Below, piece by piece: positions 26,515-39,661 of a stretch of DNA of 64,000 nt. This stretch comes from Albula goreensis. Taxonomy: Eukaryota; Chordata; Actinopteri; Albuliformes; Albulidae. Made by a program: the position numbers and the translations under genes. The notes beneath the pieces are model-generated. The model saw nothing but the letters and a program-made list of their open reading frames with translations. It did not search any database and was not told where the DNA came from. Within the stretch, counting starts at the first letter, position 1; each line of letters opens with the position of its first letter. The DNA is taken from positions 63,768,547-63,832,546 of the forward strand of contig CM040741.1 in assembly GCA_022829145.1 (NCBI GenBank). The letters are read 5' to 3'.

Positions 26515-29500
26515 ATAGGGTCTGGTGATACCCCTGGGCTCAAAGTAGTAATGGCTGCCTTCATGGACTGTTTTTGCATTTGGAAATCTTTTAAAGGCTC
26601 TTTGTAGTCACCTTTAAAGTACCTGTGCCTAGCAAGCTGTTATTATGAATTATGAATTGAAAGTGAGCTAGCCAAATTAGGCAGAAGTACGCTGGTTTTA
26701 CACTATCAATCATTTAAGAAAACAAAATTGGTAAAAAATGTACTGCCAAACTGTACCGCAGGGTCATGGGCTCTCTGTCTTTGAAGTAAAAGACTTGATG
26801 AATAGTATTGGGATGGTTTGTTTTGGGGAGCCCATGGGCAATTTACATGGAAAAATACTGGCTACTGACTAACTGACTGCTAATTAATTGATGCAGGGTT
26901 TCTTTTTGCCAAAACATCCAGAGCTCATTTTCAAAGTGGAAATCTTCCATCGAGGTTGAGACATTTCACGAAAAGTGGAATGCCCAGGCACCTTCTCTCC
27001 ACACCATTGAAAGGTGTTTTGCTTCCTGGATTAGAATAAAATATTTTATTGATTTATTTCTCCATTTTTAATTGAGAGAATTAATTTATAAAGGGATCAA
27101 ATATCTGTGTGACAAGGTGTCCCACAGGTTTAATCTAAACTGCGCTTTATTTAAGAATGTAAATGTGACCGTTGTGTAACGCCTCTAGGTGCATTGCGGA
27201 CAGCCTTGATGTGGATTCTTTTTTATACAGCGGGTTAAGAGTGAAGCAACGGTTGCCATAGCAAAGCACTCCGGCTGGCGCGGAACTGTGCGGGTCACCA
27301 GCACTCCGGTGGAAAGCCGCACGCTGCCTCTCCTCAGCGCTCCGCACTTTCTCTCCAACACCCGAGAATATCACCGTGGCTACATCTGTCTCGTTCGATT
27401 CTGTGTGTATCACAGGTGCAAATGTCTGAAAAACGCAAAGCCTGATCGAGTCAACAGGTAAAAAACAGGCTGAGGGGCCCTGAATCATGAGGTTATGTCT
27501 TGGTTGTTGAAAAAGAGGATTCTATCTGACTGGTATTTAATATATTTCCTGTCTCTATGCAAACATGGAAAACCACATTGGTTGCTTCTTAATGGGGTAA
27601 CAGGATCATAAACATAATAAAATACTGAAAAAATTAGATTTAATATTTCCCTCAAATACATAAAACTGGTATGGTCATAGCAGAGAGTAGGTCTGAGTAA
27701 ATTAGGTTTTAAAGAGATATGCAGTAAAAAAACATCTCAGTATTTTAAAGTGTGTGCAGGTTGCCAGTATTGGTTATGTACATACAGTATGATCTCTGTT
27801 TTTGGAGTATTGTGTGGTTTCCTATAAAACTGTGGTCTCCAGACTGAGGGCTGCAACTGAATGGCAGGTTTTGAGAATTTTAAGTTTTGTTGTACGTCAC
27901 CAGATACATGCGGGAAAAAACATAACAGTACACACTTGCCATTGTCACTTACAGCTGTGAAATGAAACAGTGTACAAGTTACATGCGTCACACTAATCTG
28001 TGTTCATGCAGCTGGTCTAAACTCAGGAAAAACACTTAATCGTAGTAAAATCATACTAGTACATGCTATCCTATGCCTTCAAAAGGAAACACTGTTAAAA
28101 CACTTATATGTCATAATTGTACAAGCTATCCCATGTTGTCATGAGGAACAGGTCACAGGTGATATACTTGCCCCGTATGTGGGTCGTGGGTGGAGGGTTT
28201 GGAGGGGTTTGAGGGGGACAGATGTGCAGATCGGCCACTCTGCTGCTAAGTGGAAGGGTAAAGCCCAGGTGTCAAGGCAGAGAGCTGCACTTGGACATTC
28301 TCTGTTTCTATTCACAGCTAATCACGCCCTTTGCCTCTTTTAATATAACTTATTTTTTCCCCCCCGTTTGATCTTGTAATTAAGGGTCTATTGTTTGACA
28401 ACGTCGCTGCTGAGTAGCCTAGTGACAAAATGATGCAAAATGCATTATTACTGGCAAGAAAGCTTTTAGGTGTAAATTATTTTTTCTATTATTTAATATT
28501 TAAAAGATGGGGGAAAAACATGGAGGATACTTTGATGTATAAAAGCCTGCAATTTTACAACATGGAAAGAACAATACCAGGCAATTAGAGATGACGTACA
28601 AATGCTAACGCCATTGTGAAATTAGACAGAATATGGAACGAAAGCTTTTCAACTTTCAATGCACTGATAATATGTTTAATTGCAGTATATTTCCATGCAA
28701 TTTGTTTCCATAAGTGAATACCCATATCCTCATTCAGACTGACTAGTGATACAGAGGAGAGGAGACACAATCTTGCTCTGATCCCATGTGACCCATGAGT
28801 TTACAAAACCGGGGCCACAAAACTCATCTTTCACTCCAGCATCACCCTTCTCCTGTCCCATTAACAGTTGCCTAGCAACGCTTTCCTGTCACTTGGCACA
28901 AGACTGGAGGGTTGGTAAGGCAACCAGGGTGGCATGGTTAAGATCTGACTTTGCGTGGAGCAACCCTGACGCGTTCATCGTGAAAAAGACAGGTAGGCTG
29001 GCGTGACGAGATTAAGAATGCAAGCGCACATGTTTAACGCAAGACTCCAGAGACGCTTGGACCGCATGTCTAGTGATGAAACCGCTCACCTCATCAGGAC
29101 ACAAAGGTTTGTGGCTAACAATGGAGATGCCGTACACGCAACCGTAATCCTCTGCGCCTGTCTCACAAAGGTGATAATTCAGACAGGCAAGACATAAATC
29201 ACACACTCTTTAGAACCAGAGGAATCAATAAAACAGGAAAAAGCAAAAGCTAATTGTAATGAAATTACGACCTTGGAGGGAAGCAGAGAGCACTATCTGT
29301 GAACAGACCCTTTTTGTCATGGTGTTCCATTATTCATGCTCTTTTTTTTTTCATGGAGAATATAAAATATGTGGCTCCAGCTCAAAACACAGTTCCCTGG
29401 TGACAGACGGTAAGTCTTCACACAGGCACGTAAAAAAGGTCTGGGTCTCCAGTCTCAAACATTACCTGTTTAAGGCTGTTCAAGGTGCCTTAGTGTACCA

Positions 29501-31619
29501 TGACCATTGAGTTGAACCTTACTCTGTCTATGGGGAGCCCTTCATGTGCTTCTTATTTCTCCACAGAGTTTCTCTGTGTGTTTGTCTTCAAAGCAAAGCT
29601 ACCTACTCAAGGTAAAGCTACATCTCTTCTGAAGATGTATATGTGGATAGGTGTTCCAGTCAGTGTCTGGTCTCAACATCACCTGCTGTGTAATGATGGG
29701 AGAAAGTAGCACCATGCTACCAAAACATGGCAGGCCAAAACGTACAGAGCAGCCCCACACGCTCTTAAAAGAGGGGGTTTGTTTGCTGGCTCATCCTCCA
29801 TCAGCCTAAGCTCAGTGCACAGTGACCACACCTTCACACGCCCAAATTGGGACCCTCTGCTTTTAGAACAGCTGTGGGAATCCAGATCACATGTCCTATT
29901 CATCACTGTTGGTGAGGCATTAATCAATTGACATAAAGAGCCAACGTCTTCCAAACTGACAAAGCAACCCCAGACGAAAAACAACATATCAGGCTCAGCT
30001 TTGAGGGAAATGTGTCACCTTTGACAGGAAACTGTCACTTTTGAAATTGGTTGCAGTGTCCGTGTGGCCCCATGTCCTTCATGTTGATAGGCTGAGATTC
30101 TCCTGTAGTGACACTGAGGGGTGAGCACCAGGGTGGAATACATTTAAGCTCCCCCAATCCTTTTCAGTGATTTGACAGATCTTATGTTTTCTACCTGCTC
30201 ATACAGGGCGCTAACAGAAGAAATATACCTGAGTTCAGACAGAAATAATCAGATAACTGCTCTGTAAAATACAGAAAACAGTATAAAAATGCCATCCAGT
30301 AATGTTTATGCCTTGAGCTCTACAGTACAATAACCCTGCCCAGGCTAAAGCTAACCCTTCCCTCAACAGTCAGGTACAGCAGCCTTTATAGTTAATATTT
30401 ACATTAAAATCCTTTTAAAACAGTAAAACAGAGAAAAGTACACCACATTGTCAAAATACATAATGGTGGAACAGAACGGACTGTTGATGGTATAATAGTA
30501 CACAGGCTGAAAGCCTTCCTCTCACTCAAGCAGTAGCACATGCATCCATTTGTACCTATTGACTACAATCAGTGCACATTGCATTATGCTGTCTTTACAG
30601 CGGGGGTATAGTGATTCCTGTGAGGTATAAAGGCATACGAACATGATTACTCACTGCAAAATATGCAAAACTGGAGGGCCACGTTCAGCCACCTCATTAT
30701 TAAACATATATGTACACACGTGTACATTATTTATTTCAATCAGCCATAATAAAATTGTGAACCGCTACGGACCCTGTGGAGGCTAACCCTGTTAACTAAG
30801 ATTGATGAATGATGTGCGGATCTTTGTTAATGAGAGGGAGGGGACTTTGGCTGTTTTTTTCGAGGCCCGCTCGGCTGTTTATAAACTGTCTTTGAAAGTC
30901 ATCCAAACTTGTTGATTTTGATTGATAGTATGGACTGCTGTACAAACAGGACACATATGATTCTAAAAAAGGCGTTTTTAAAAGCTCTGAGTCCTTAAAT
31001 TTAACCAAATGTAACCAATAAGTTCGGGACTTAGCTGGAGATACAAATCTATGTCATTATCTAATATGCTAAAATTAAATAATAACCTTGAATTAATTTG
31101 AAAAAAAAAAACAAACTGGCTGCTTCTGAGAGTTAATTAAGTTTTCACACAGGAACAATGATAGGGCGCATTGGGGATGTGTGGGTAGATATCGTGTGTC
31201 AGCTCTAGATTATACTAATATGCTAATTTATTCCAATGAGGCAAATTGCCCATTGCTGCCATGATTAACTTGGTGTATGTAAATACTAGAAAGAGTCTCT
31301 TCCCATCAAATGTTATATTTAATGCTTTCTCCCCTTCTTGCATCTTTGTGAAATCAAATGCCTAATCCATGCTCATTGCAACATCCCTATTTGAGCATGC
31401 ATAAGATAAGCATGCATTCTCCTCTGAAATATGTGATGTCAGCTACCTCTCCTCTCCATTCTGCAGCTTGCAGAGACTTGAGTTTGAGGAAGACATTTCA
31501 AGCACAAATTCCTGCAGGCAGACTGTGGACACCTATTCGACCAACAGGGGTCACTGTTGAGTGATGAGATGTGGGAATCCCTGGTTACTACATTCACTGA
31601 TGTCATAAAGAGATGAATG

Positions 31620-31765
31620 TCCTGAAGGATTCAGGGGGCCCAGGGCTGGACAGGGGCCCCAAAATGCTCAAAAATTCATTCACAAGGTTAAGAAGGCCTG
31701 GTGCCACATCTTTTCTAGGGGTCCAATACTCCTGAAAGCCCTCCTGACTACGCCCCTCACCCGCT
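31620..31765. mobile_element. Probable DNA transposon remnant
   Basis: The segment runs from a GGGGGCCCAGGGCTGGACAG-like start to a CTGACTACGCCCCTC end. Ends of the type 'CTGGCTACGCCCCTG' are widespread in fish DNA transposons (general knowledge). No transposase is visible. Confidence 0.35.
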
Positions 31766-32139
31766 GGGCAAACTATGGCCACCTGTTTGACCAGCAGGAG
31801 TCATTAGTGAGCAGTGAGACAAAGGCTACCCTGTTGACTACATCTCTCTCTCCCTGGGTGATGCTACAGCACACTGCACCCTCTCCTCCTGGCTGCTCGG
31901 GGTGGCTCTGGCTTAAACAATGTGTGAATGACGCTGGAGTTTGTGGAGCGTTTGTTACTACTCGTACCTCAAAAGGGCAGCCCCAGCTTGAGGGATGTTG
32001 GCCTACCTACTTAAAATTAGCACATCCTACATGATCTTTGTGCTGTCTTTTTATTTGCATGCCGCTTGCATGCCAAAAATTGTGCATTGGCTTAACACCT
32101 CAACTCGTTTACTGTCACTCCTCCCTCCCTCCTTCATTC

Positions 32140-32780
32140 CCGAAACAATATTCACAAAATCTGCCGATTTCTCTCCTTGTATACCACCAAGCTCATTGCC
32201 CATTGTGTCGTCCCAACTGGAATACAGCAATTATCTCCTCACTAGTCTCCCTGCATATGGCATCCAGGCTCTTCAGCTACGACAGACTGCTGCTGATCGA
32301 CTTGCCTCTAATCAGCCAAAAGACACTCTCCTCATCTCCCTCCGCTGGCTTCCAATAGCAACCCATATAAAATACAAATCTCTGGTCCTTGCCTTTGGAG
32401 CAGCAGGAGGACCAGCACTCTGCTACCTGCAATAAATCATCAAACCTCAAGACCGCCACATCCTGTGGTTGCCTGGCCCTCTCTTCCCAAAGCACCCCTC
32501 TTCTCCATCATGTCTGTTTCCTTTTCTGGCCCCCCAATGATGGAATGAACTTCCTGTTACCATAAGGACTGCAGAATCTCTCCCCATCTCACATCACAAA
32601 CTGAAAACACATCTGTTTAAACTGCTCCTTGCCCCATCTAACCCTAAACTTGTAAAGATGTTGTGTAGGTAGGTGCGAGAAATATTATAGATGGTTGTGG
32701 CACATATTGTTTTGGTTGTTGTCCTATTTTATGCATTTTTGTAATGGCTTAATGTAATGTCATGTAATGTTTACAGCATC
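32140..32780 (+). mobile_element. Degraded LINE, reverse transcriptase C-terminus
   Basis: One reading frame encodes the typical fish non-LTR retrotransposon ORF2 C-terminal region: SQLEYSNYLLTSLPAYG (cf. the usual SRLDYCNSLL), then QLRQTAADRLASNQPK, SLRWLPIATHIKYKSLVLAF, and after two in-frame stops WNELPVTIRTAESLP and HKLKTHLFKLL. The stops are TAA at 32433 and TGA at 32538, so it is dead. It ends near a run of TGTAATG-like repeats. The 5' part of the element is missing. An L2/CR1-type clade is likely, but the clade is inferred, not shown. Confidence 0.85.
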
Positions 32781-33312
32781 ACAATGACAATCTGTGAAGA
32801 GAACTGCTTTGGCGAGCAACTTCTGAACAGCTTTTGCTCGTTAAATGCTTTGGCGATCCTGTCACAGCCTCCACCAAATATCGTCTGTTTGTGGATGGGG
32901 CAGAAAACCAACACCTAGTGATAAACAGTCATAAATGATCTGGTGTTAATTTCTGTTCACTGTTGGTTTCAACAGGAAAGATGAACTTCCAACAGCCAAT
33001 GACAAGTAAGCGTTCAATAACACATACTGCAGTGACAAAAAAACAGCTGTTATTTGTAAATGCTACGCATCAAGATATTAAAGAGAATTTAAATGGAAGA
33101 TGAAGGATTTGAGCTGTGGTAATAATATAAAGGAATAATTAGTTTTGTACAGCTTCATGGAAATTCATGGTAGTCTTCTATTTCATGATAATTGGTTTAC
33201 AACTAAGCACAGCTGGATAATATGTCTTTTTAAATGCTTAATTGCATTTTTCTGCTTTTCATATTCCACCACGCATCTACATTTATTAACACAATGTTGC
33301 ACAACTAGGTGC

Positions 33313-33399
33313 TGTATTTAAAATAACTTTATAATAGAAATGATCAGGAAAATAAACAGAATGTTTGAACAAACGGTTTCATGGATTCCCCCGCCCTCT
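33313..33399 (+). repeat. Direct repeat, copy 1
   Basis: About 85 bp nearly identical to 34640-34725. Both contain ATTTAAAATAACTTTATAAT, AGAAATGATCAGGAAAATAA, ACAGAATGTTTGAAC and TTTCATGGATTCCCC. The copies are in the same orientation about 1.33 kb apart. Confidence 0.85.
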
Positions 33400-33769
33400 T
33401 AACTCAGAAGGGAGACATAAAACCTGAAGAATACCCTGAAAATTCTCAAATGCAATGTTTGAGTTATGCTGTTTGATCCAAATGAAACCTGAAGCTTACA
33501 CACTTTATTGATGGCATATTTTGGTGGTCTTGTGTAAATATAATGTATCCATGTCTAGCTATGTAAATACTGTATGTCATATTCTTATGCCTGTTAATAA
33601 CCTTGGGTTGTGTCAGTGAAGAGATCAACTGAGAACTCAGGTCACCTTAGCATTCCTGACCTGTATTCAAAGTGAGAATGGATTGTCAATTACTGTGTAT
33701 CCACTTAGATATATGGGCTGATTAATTGCCAAGATGTACAGAGACAAGCTTTCTTTCATGTGAATTTGA

Positions 33770-34000
33770 CTGGGACACTGTTCCTTTGGGATCTTTGATG
33801 ACGACTGTGAGTCAGAAACTTGGTCTTAAGTCTCTTATGAAGGATGGTACCTCCTACAGCACAGTGTCCCAACACTGTGCAGAGACATTTCACTTCCGTT
33901 TGGTGCAGAGGGAACAGTGCCTCCTACTGGCCCACGTACAAATCTTCCAACCACAACTTAATTTCCCAAGGAGGCCATTATATTGCTACCCAGAGTGTAA
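33770..34000 (+). mobile_element. Probable interspersed repeat fragment
   Basis: Contains GATGGTACCTCCTACAGCAC directly followed by AGTGTCCC, and later GTGCCTCCTACTGGCCCAC. These phrases resemble a repeat common in fish genomes (recalled, not searched). Boundaries are approximate and the class is unknown. Confidence 0.35.
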
Positions 34001-34639
34001 CACTCAAAGACTCGTAAATTGCTGTGGACCTGCAAGCTGGCCATTTTAAAGTTTTCCACCTGGCCCCATTTCTCCGTGTCACAATGGTCAGACTTCATCA
34101 CTATCGATCGGCAGGGAACCTGAGGGTATTTCATAAAGCTCTATTACGAAGTCAGTCGGCTAACTGTTGTCAACATTTTGAGACTGATGGTTTCGCCCAA
34201 TAAACATCATCAGATTCAAAATATTTCTGGAGGTTTTGTTGGTTTGGTCCTTGATCCTGCTTCCTGAAACACTGACTCGGTCGATAATATGACTGACCAT
34301 TAATTAAATAAATAACTAAATAAACAGTTTTGTGTAGAAGCCAACTTTTACAATCCAGTTTTCTTCTTAAGTGAGTTTATACCAATCTTATTTTCTATCT
34401 TGGGGGGACAGTTAGTTTGAGGCACAGAATGTTATTTATATTCACTAGACAGAAGTAACTGTTAATTTTATATTTCTCTATGTTTACTTCAGGGCTTTTT
34501 GGATTGGCTGTCATGGCCAAAGAAAGGGGTGAGTGTTACCTCAGCCTGAAGCCTGATTGGGGGGTGGGCAATAACAAAAACACACAAACAAGTAACAACC
34601 CTGCAAAATGTTTGCTGCCCTGGAGAATCACAGTTTACA

Positions 34640-34725
34640 GCTGCTAAATTTAAAATAACTTTATAATAGAAATGATCAGGAAAATAAACAGAATGTTTGA
34701 ACAGTTTCATGGATTCCCCTCCCTC
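34640..34725 (+). repeat. Direct repeat, copy 2
   Basis: Second copy of 33313-33399. It lacks about 4 bases after TTTGAAC and differs by a few substitutions. Only this core is duplicated; the sequence between the copies is unrelated. Confidence 0.85.
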
Positions 34726-35099
34726 ATGAAATAGTAGTCTGGGTTACTGGAAAACAACTGTCAACTGACACAGTTCCAAACTAATATAAATGCATGTTTG
34801 GTATATTTTTGTATTATGACAATATTTCACAGCCCTAATCACTACTACTCTACTCAATTTATAGTGTATGACTTAGAAGTTCAAATTAATTCTGAAATTC
34901 TTCTTTAAATTTCGTCAAACATAGGTACAACATATATCCGCCAAATATTAATAATAAACAATTTTATTGTAAATAACATCCAAACAAGAAATTAATCTAT
35001 TCCCATGAGAAAAAACGCATCAGATCCAGCTGTTTCCGCGGAAATGAAATAACAAGTAGTTTAAAAGAAAACTCCCAATGGACATACACCCTGTTTGCA

Positions 35100-35644
35100 T
35101 ATATGCTCCGCCTTTATTTCTGGCAGGGAAAATTTGCTTGGCTGAACAGCAACGCCCGCTCTACACAAGTCATACCCGTGCATACTATAACTACGGGTGC
35201 ACAAAAGAGACCTGTCCCTTTAAATTGGTGTCAAAGCCGATTACGGCTGATCTCAATCGTGATTCTGTTTTTACCGTCTGTTCACTGGATCTATTTTTTT
35301 CTTCTGGTGCGTTTAAGATAAGCGATCAATTGATTATTTAGTAACTGTATTTGTTATATTTAGTTTAGAAGCGATGTTTTCAGTTTAAAAAGTGGCATGT
35401 ATGGAAGCATGGATTGGGTCAGTTACTTGCTTGGATAAATCGTTTCGAGGATTCTTTCGGATATGGGCAGCAGAGTTGCAGAAGACAGCTTCAGCAATTC
35501 AACTTTTCCGTGCGCGTTAGTAGCTTTTGGATTTCATATTTGTAAAGTCGGTATACTTTCTCTCCCACTTTATATAAAAAGGTGTAAATTTCAAGGATAT
35601 GGTGTTGGGCAAATAAATTTCGTTTAAACTGACTGAGCCGGAAA
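35100..35644 (+). promoter_or_regulatory. rasgrf2: Promoter region and 5' UTR of rasgrf2
   Basis: This is the immediate upstream flank of the rasgrf2 start codon. An octamer-like TTTGCATATATGC followed by a GC-box-like CTCCGCC lies at about 35094-35113, and CpG density rises into exon 1. A TGA at 35630-35632 is in frame with the ATG and closes the frame upstream, so the coding start cannot lie further 5' in this exon. The transcription start site cannot be placed from sequence alone, and part of this segment may be untranscribed. Confidence 0.45.
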
Positions 35645-35920
35645 ATGCAGAAAAGCGTGCGATACAATGAGGGGCACGCTCTGTATCTCTCCATGGTCGC
35701 GCGCAAAGAGGGCACCAAACGCGGCTACCTCAGTAAAAAGACTACGGAAAATAGCAGGTGGCATGAAAAATATTTCGCATTATATCAAAATGTCCTGTTT
35801 TATTTTGAGAACGACCAGAGTACGCGTCCTTCTGGGATCTATTTGTTAGAAGGATGCACTTGCGAAAGGGTCCCAGCGCCGAAGGTTTCCACGGTGGGAA
35901 AGGAGACTCTGGACAAACAG
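35645..35920 (+). CDS. rasgrf2: rasgrf2 exon 1, N-terminus and PH domain start
   Basis: First coding exon (residues 1-92) of Ras guanine nucleotide-releasing factor 2, a large cytosolic and membrane exchange factor that activates Ras and Rac in response to calcium/calmodulin, mainly in neurons (family knowledge). The protein opens [15 protein letters not shown], which matches RASGRF2 better than RASGRF1 (recalled as MQKGIRLNDGHV). Residues from about 22 form the first PH domain: GYLSKK, then [18 protein letters not shown] and [10 protein letters not shown]. The ATG has A at -3, and an in-frame TGA sits 12 nt upstream. The exon ends at CAG|GTGAGT in phase 0. Fish often keep two rasgrf2 copies; which one this is cannot be told here. 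Confidence 0.96.
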
Positions 35921-38900
35921 GTGAGTTTAATTATTTTTTGTTGTTGTATTTTTAAGTTCACAAAGTTTTAGATCTCACGAGCATGCAAAGAAGATTACCC
36001 GATGCCAACAGACTTCTTAACATACCTGGATAACGTCCAGAGAGTGCACGAGAAGGGGCTGTCCTATCTATGAACGCGTCTGCGATGCATGTTGTTGGAT
36101 CTGTTGGGATTAAAGTGGCTTGTGGAGGCTATATTACATAACGTCCATTATAACACAAACTACTGTCATTTTGCAGACAAAAACGGGTCAAGCCATATAG
36201 CTGACGTATTATACTGATGTTTAAATAAGTAACAAAACGTAAATATAGTATGATTTTGACGCATTCCCAGAGTTTCCCATGTCATTTTCCCGCTTCTTCC
36301 AATGGAATTGCTTACATTTCTGTACAACAAACCCTGTATCACTATAATGTATTGATATTCTTAAATTAATTATGGATGCTCTTCTGTTCTATTATATAAT
36401 CAAACTTCAGCGTGACTAAATTATTTAAGCACACTTATTAATTTTAAATTTGAATATATCTTTGTGTCATGCAGAGTGTAAATTCATTTACTTACTAAAA
36501 ATGAATGATGTCACTACGTATCTTGAAAGGAATAGTTTGTCCCTGTACTGCAAAGCAACGCGAACTGCGTTGTATTCGATGTGACTTTTGTAATTTAATG
36601 AATATTCGTCAGCGCAAACGTGTTCGAATACTGTTTAAATACAGCAATCGGACTGATACAAGAAACAACGCCACTTTTGTTGCTTGGCAATTGTTCTCCC
36701 TCCTCTTTACGCGCCTAAAAATAAGAACGATGCCCTCAATTGTGTTAAAGCAGAAACCTCAGCCCTCTGAAGAATACCGCAAGCACAGTGGGTGTTTGTT
36801 CGTCCCTCCCTCGTGCTGCATGCCATATTTTTGAGTAGCTCACCGTGTTTTACTTTACTTGGTGGAAGAAATCTGCGCGTTATGGTGCCTGTGCGCACTT
36901 GTTGGAAGAGAGGCTGTACACGTGGAGTGCTATAGACATTTAATTGGGATCTGCCTTAGGTCAGACGCAATAATCATATAGCCTTCAGTCTTGTTTTAGC
37001 CAGGTAACTGAGCAGGTAAGTATGCTGTAACTCAAAAACTCATATGTTTTAACAGCAATAACATAATTGGTGTGTATATGGCATATCCACAGACTTTTAG
37101 GTGTGTATATTCTTCATTTTTAACTTGAGTACACTCTCCACTACACCGCTGAAACTTTCCCCTATTACAGTTGTAATGCAGATAAGTCATGTAAAACAAT
37201 CATGTTATGTGTACAGAGATTGAGAAAGGAATTAATTGTGGGAAACTGCTGTCAGCCATTCAATGCACGTGCTTACACTGTACGTGTACGTGAGCTGTTA
37301 TTAACATATGAAAGTGCTGACACCCACCTGTCTAGCGTAATTGCATTCCAGACCGCTCAGTCAGTCTGTTCTTTCAGCGGTTTGTGAGTATCCGCGCGCA
37401 GAGCCGCAGCCTAGCGCTCTCTGTGGGGGCCGAGGTGGAATGATTAATAAAAAGTTCACATGTTTTTGCAGCGTCACTGCAATCCACCAGGGAACGCAAA
37501 GGCTGCCGATGCCGACTTGTGCCTGACAGAACCAAAGCTCCCTTTTTGCGTTGAACGTGCTTTCAGTCCAAAAAACACGCCCACCGTTTTCCTCTACCGA
37601 CTATATCCCATTGTCGGTACATGTTTTTAATCACAACATCTGAATAAATCGGCCCCTGTCACATATGCCTCTCATCACAGCATTGTACTTCAACTGTGAC
37701 TGGAAATTCAGCACCTGGTCAGTCATCTTGGCTTCGTGGTTTGCCCTGGTATTGACACATTCTAAAAAAATGGTTTAAAAGATGATTTTCAGGCTGAAAG
37801 TCGTTCTGCCCAATTGTCATGCAAATTTATCTGAATGCTTTTTATGCACGATGAATTTTAGGCTCTGAATTGACGAAGGCTCCTTGTCGTGTACCTTAGC
37901 CTGAATATCTGTGTATGATGAATATGCTCGACTCATTTTTTCTGACCTGTGTGAGTTGAGGGTGTACGGCGTTCTGGCATCGGTGGAGTGTTTGCCTTTG
38001 GAGTCCCGTGGACCGCTGGGTTGGTGTTGGAGCGCAATGTCACTTTGCCACGACGCTGTCTCCAGCGCTGGCAAGCCCCTGACACTTCTGCCGGACCATG
38101 AGCCATTGCAGGTGTTATGACAGCTGACAGCGATGCCTCACATTCCAGTGATGCCATCTGCTCGAGCAAAAACATCCGAAAATCCCTGGCCGACACATTA
38201 TTATTACTATTATTATTTTAAAAAATCTGAACTGGGTAGTGAATAAATGAATGCTCATGATAGTCAGGTTATACTGTACCATTACGATTGAAAATGAATG
38301 ATTTTCTTTTATTTACTTTATTCATCTTCTGATTTAGGACACCTGTTCTGTGTGCATCTTTCTTCCCATAGAATATTAGTGGCACTGTGCCATAATATTC
38401 CTTCTCCAGTTCCATGGTGTGAAATATGACATGTCAACTCATTTGGCTGTGAACTTGAAAAGATGTGAAAATGAAAGGGAAATGTTGCACCTTCACACAG
38501 CAGTCATATTATTGATTGTAATGTTCAGTGTACACAGGGAAGCAGTCCACCAGTTGAGCACATACAAACTCTGGTTCAGCAGAGGACTGTATAGAGGTGG
38601 TGCTGACAGACTGGACTCCCAGACTTGACTGCAGTTTTAATGGTGCAAACCACATTTTGATCTGAAAAACGGACATCCTCAGGTCTAGCTCATGGGGCAT
38701 TTAATTCAGTGTGATGGGTATCTCTTTTCATCATAAAGTAATTAAAGCTATCGTTAGGTATCATTATGTATATAGTGGTGCATGCCTGAATTAAAGTGAT
38801 AGTTCAGAATTTAGCTTTTTTTGTCTTCTTACCTACGGACAGAACTACCCACTGGTACCATTTTCACTGAGGATGGCAGAAGGTGCATTTCCTCTCTTTT

Positions 38901-39426
38901 GAGAGGAACTACATAGTAATCCGTGCAGACTCCTGTCACTGTGTTACTGTCCATTCCAAAGATTCGGTATCTAAATTCTCCAAGCAGAGGACTGAGAATA
39001 ACCCTGGTGGGATGCTGTGACTCTGGGTTAGTAGGGCTGATGTTCTAACATGTTGGAGTGTCTCTCTGCTGGCCTGTGAGCTGGCTGATTCAGGAAAGCA
39101 TGGCAGCACTGATTCATGGCTGCTCCAAGTTGGGGCCTCTCAGCTTCTTGATCAGTATCAGCAATAAACAGCAGAAATTGCATTAGCACAGCTATGGTCT
39201 TTTATTACGTCTCCCTCAGCCCTTTGTGTTTCAGTGCTGGCGAAAAGCTGCTTGTCTAACTGTGCAACGGAACACTCCAGTAGAAGTAAACTGCCAAGTG
39301 TGCCATATTAAGGGTAAGGCAGGTATTTAATCCGCATGATTTGTGGTGTACTCCTTCAGCTCTGACTAATGCATTCCAGCAAATGTTACTTTCTTTTGTT
39401 ACTTACACTGTACTGTGAGCTCAGCA

Positions 39427-39461
39427 GCCAACCAACCAACCAACCAACCAACCAACCAACA
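39427..39461. repeat. CCAA tetranucleotide microsatellite
   Basis: About eight tandem CCAA/CAAC units within intron 1. Confidence 0.92.
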
Positions 39462-39661
39462 AAAAGAGCAAAGCATTACCTTTAAATTTGATGCTTGCTG
39501 ACATAAGTCTGTAGCCTATACCTTGTTCTGTAGCATGACCTCTCTGTTGCTTGGATGGACTTAAGTTAGAGCAGTCAGGGATGGAGATGACATTTTGAGA
39601 AAAGAGGACTATAAAGTTGTAGCTGAAAGTCTATTTCTTATTCTTCTAAAATCAAACTCAC

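Larger units (their letters stand above)
23173..31600. other. Upstream intergenic DNA, no gene seen
   Basis: Non-coding, with a CA-rich stretch at about 24.88-24.99 kb, a TG microsatellite at 25.47 kb, an inverted-repeat element at 25.54-25.78 kb, a palindrome at 26.49 kb and a CpG-richer patch at about 27.15-27.45 kb. No supported exon. Confidence 0.5.

Noticed and set aside
34110-34230. Possible Harbinger-type MITE end (GGGTATTTCATAAAGCTCTA)
   Set aside because: The phrase resembles known fish MITE termini, but I could not find a matching inverted end or target duplication.
1-35000. Exons of the neighbour expected upstream from mammalian gene order (msh3)
   Set aside because: I looked for MSH3-like C-terminal motifs in the open frames and saw none; either synteny differs or the gene lies further away.
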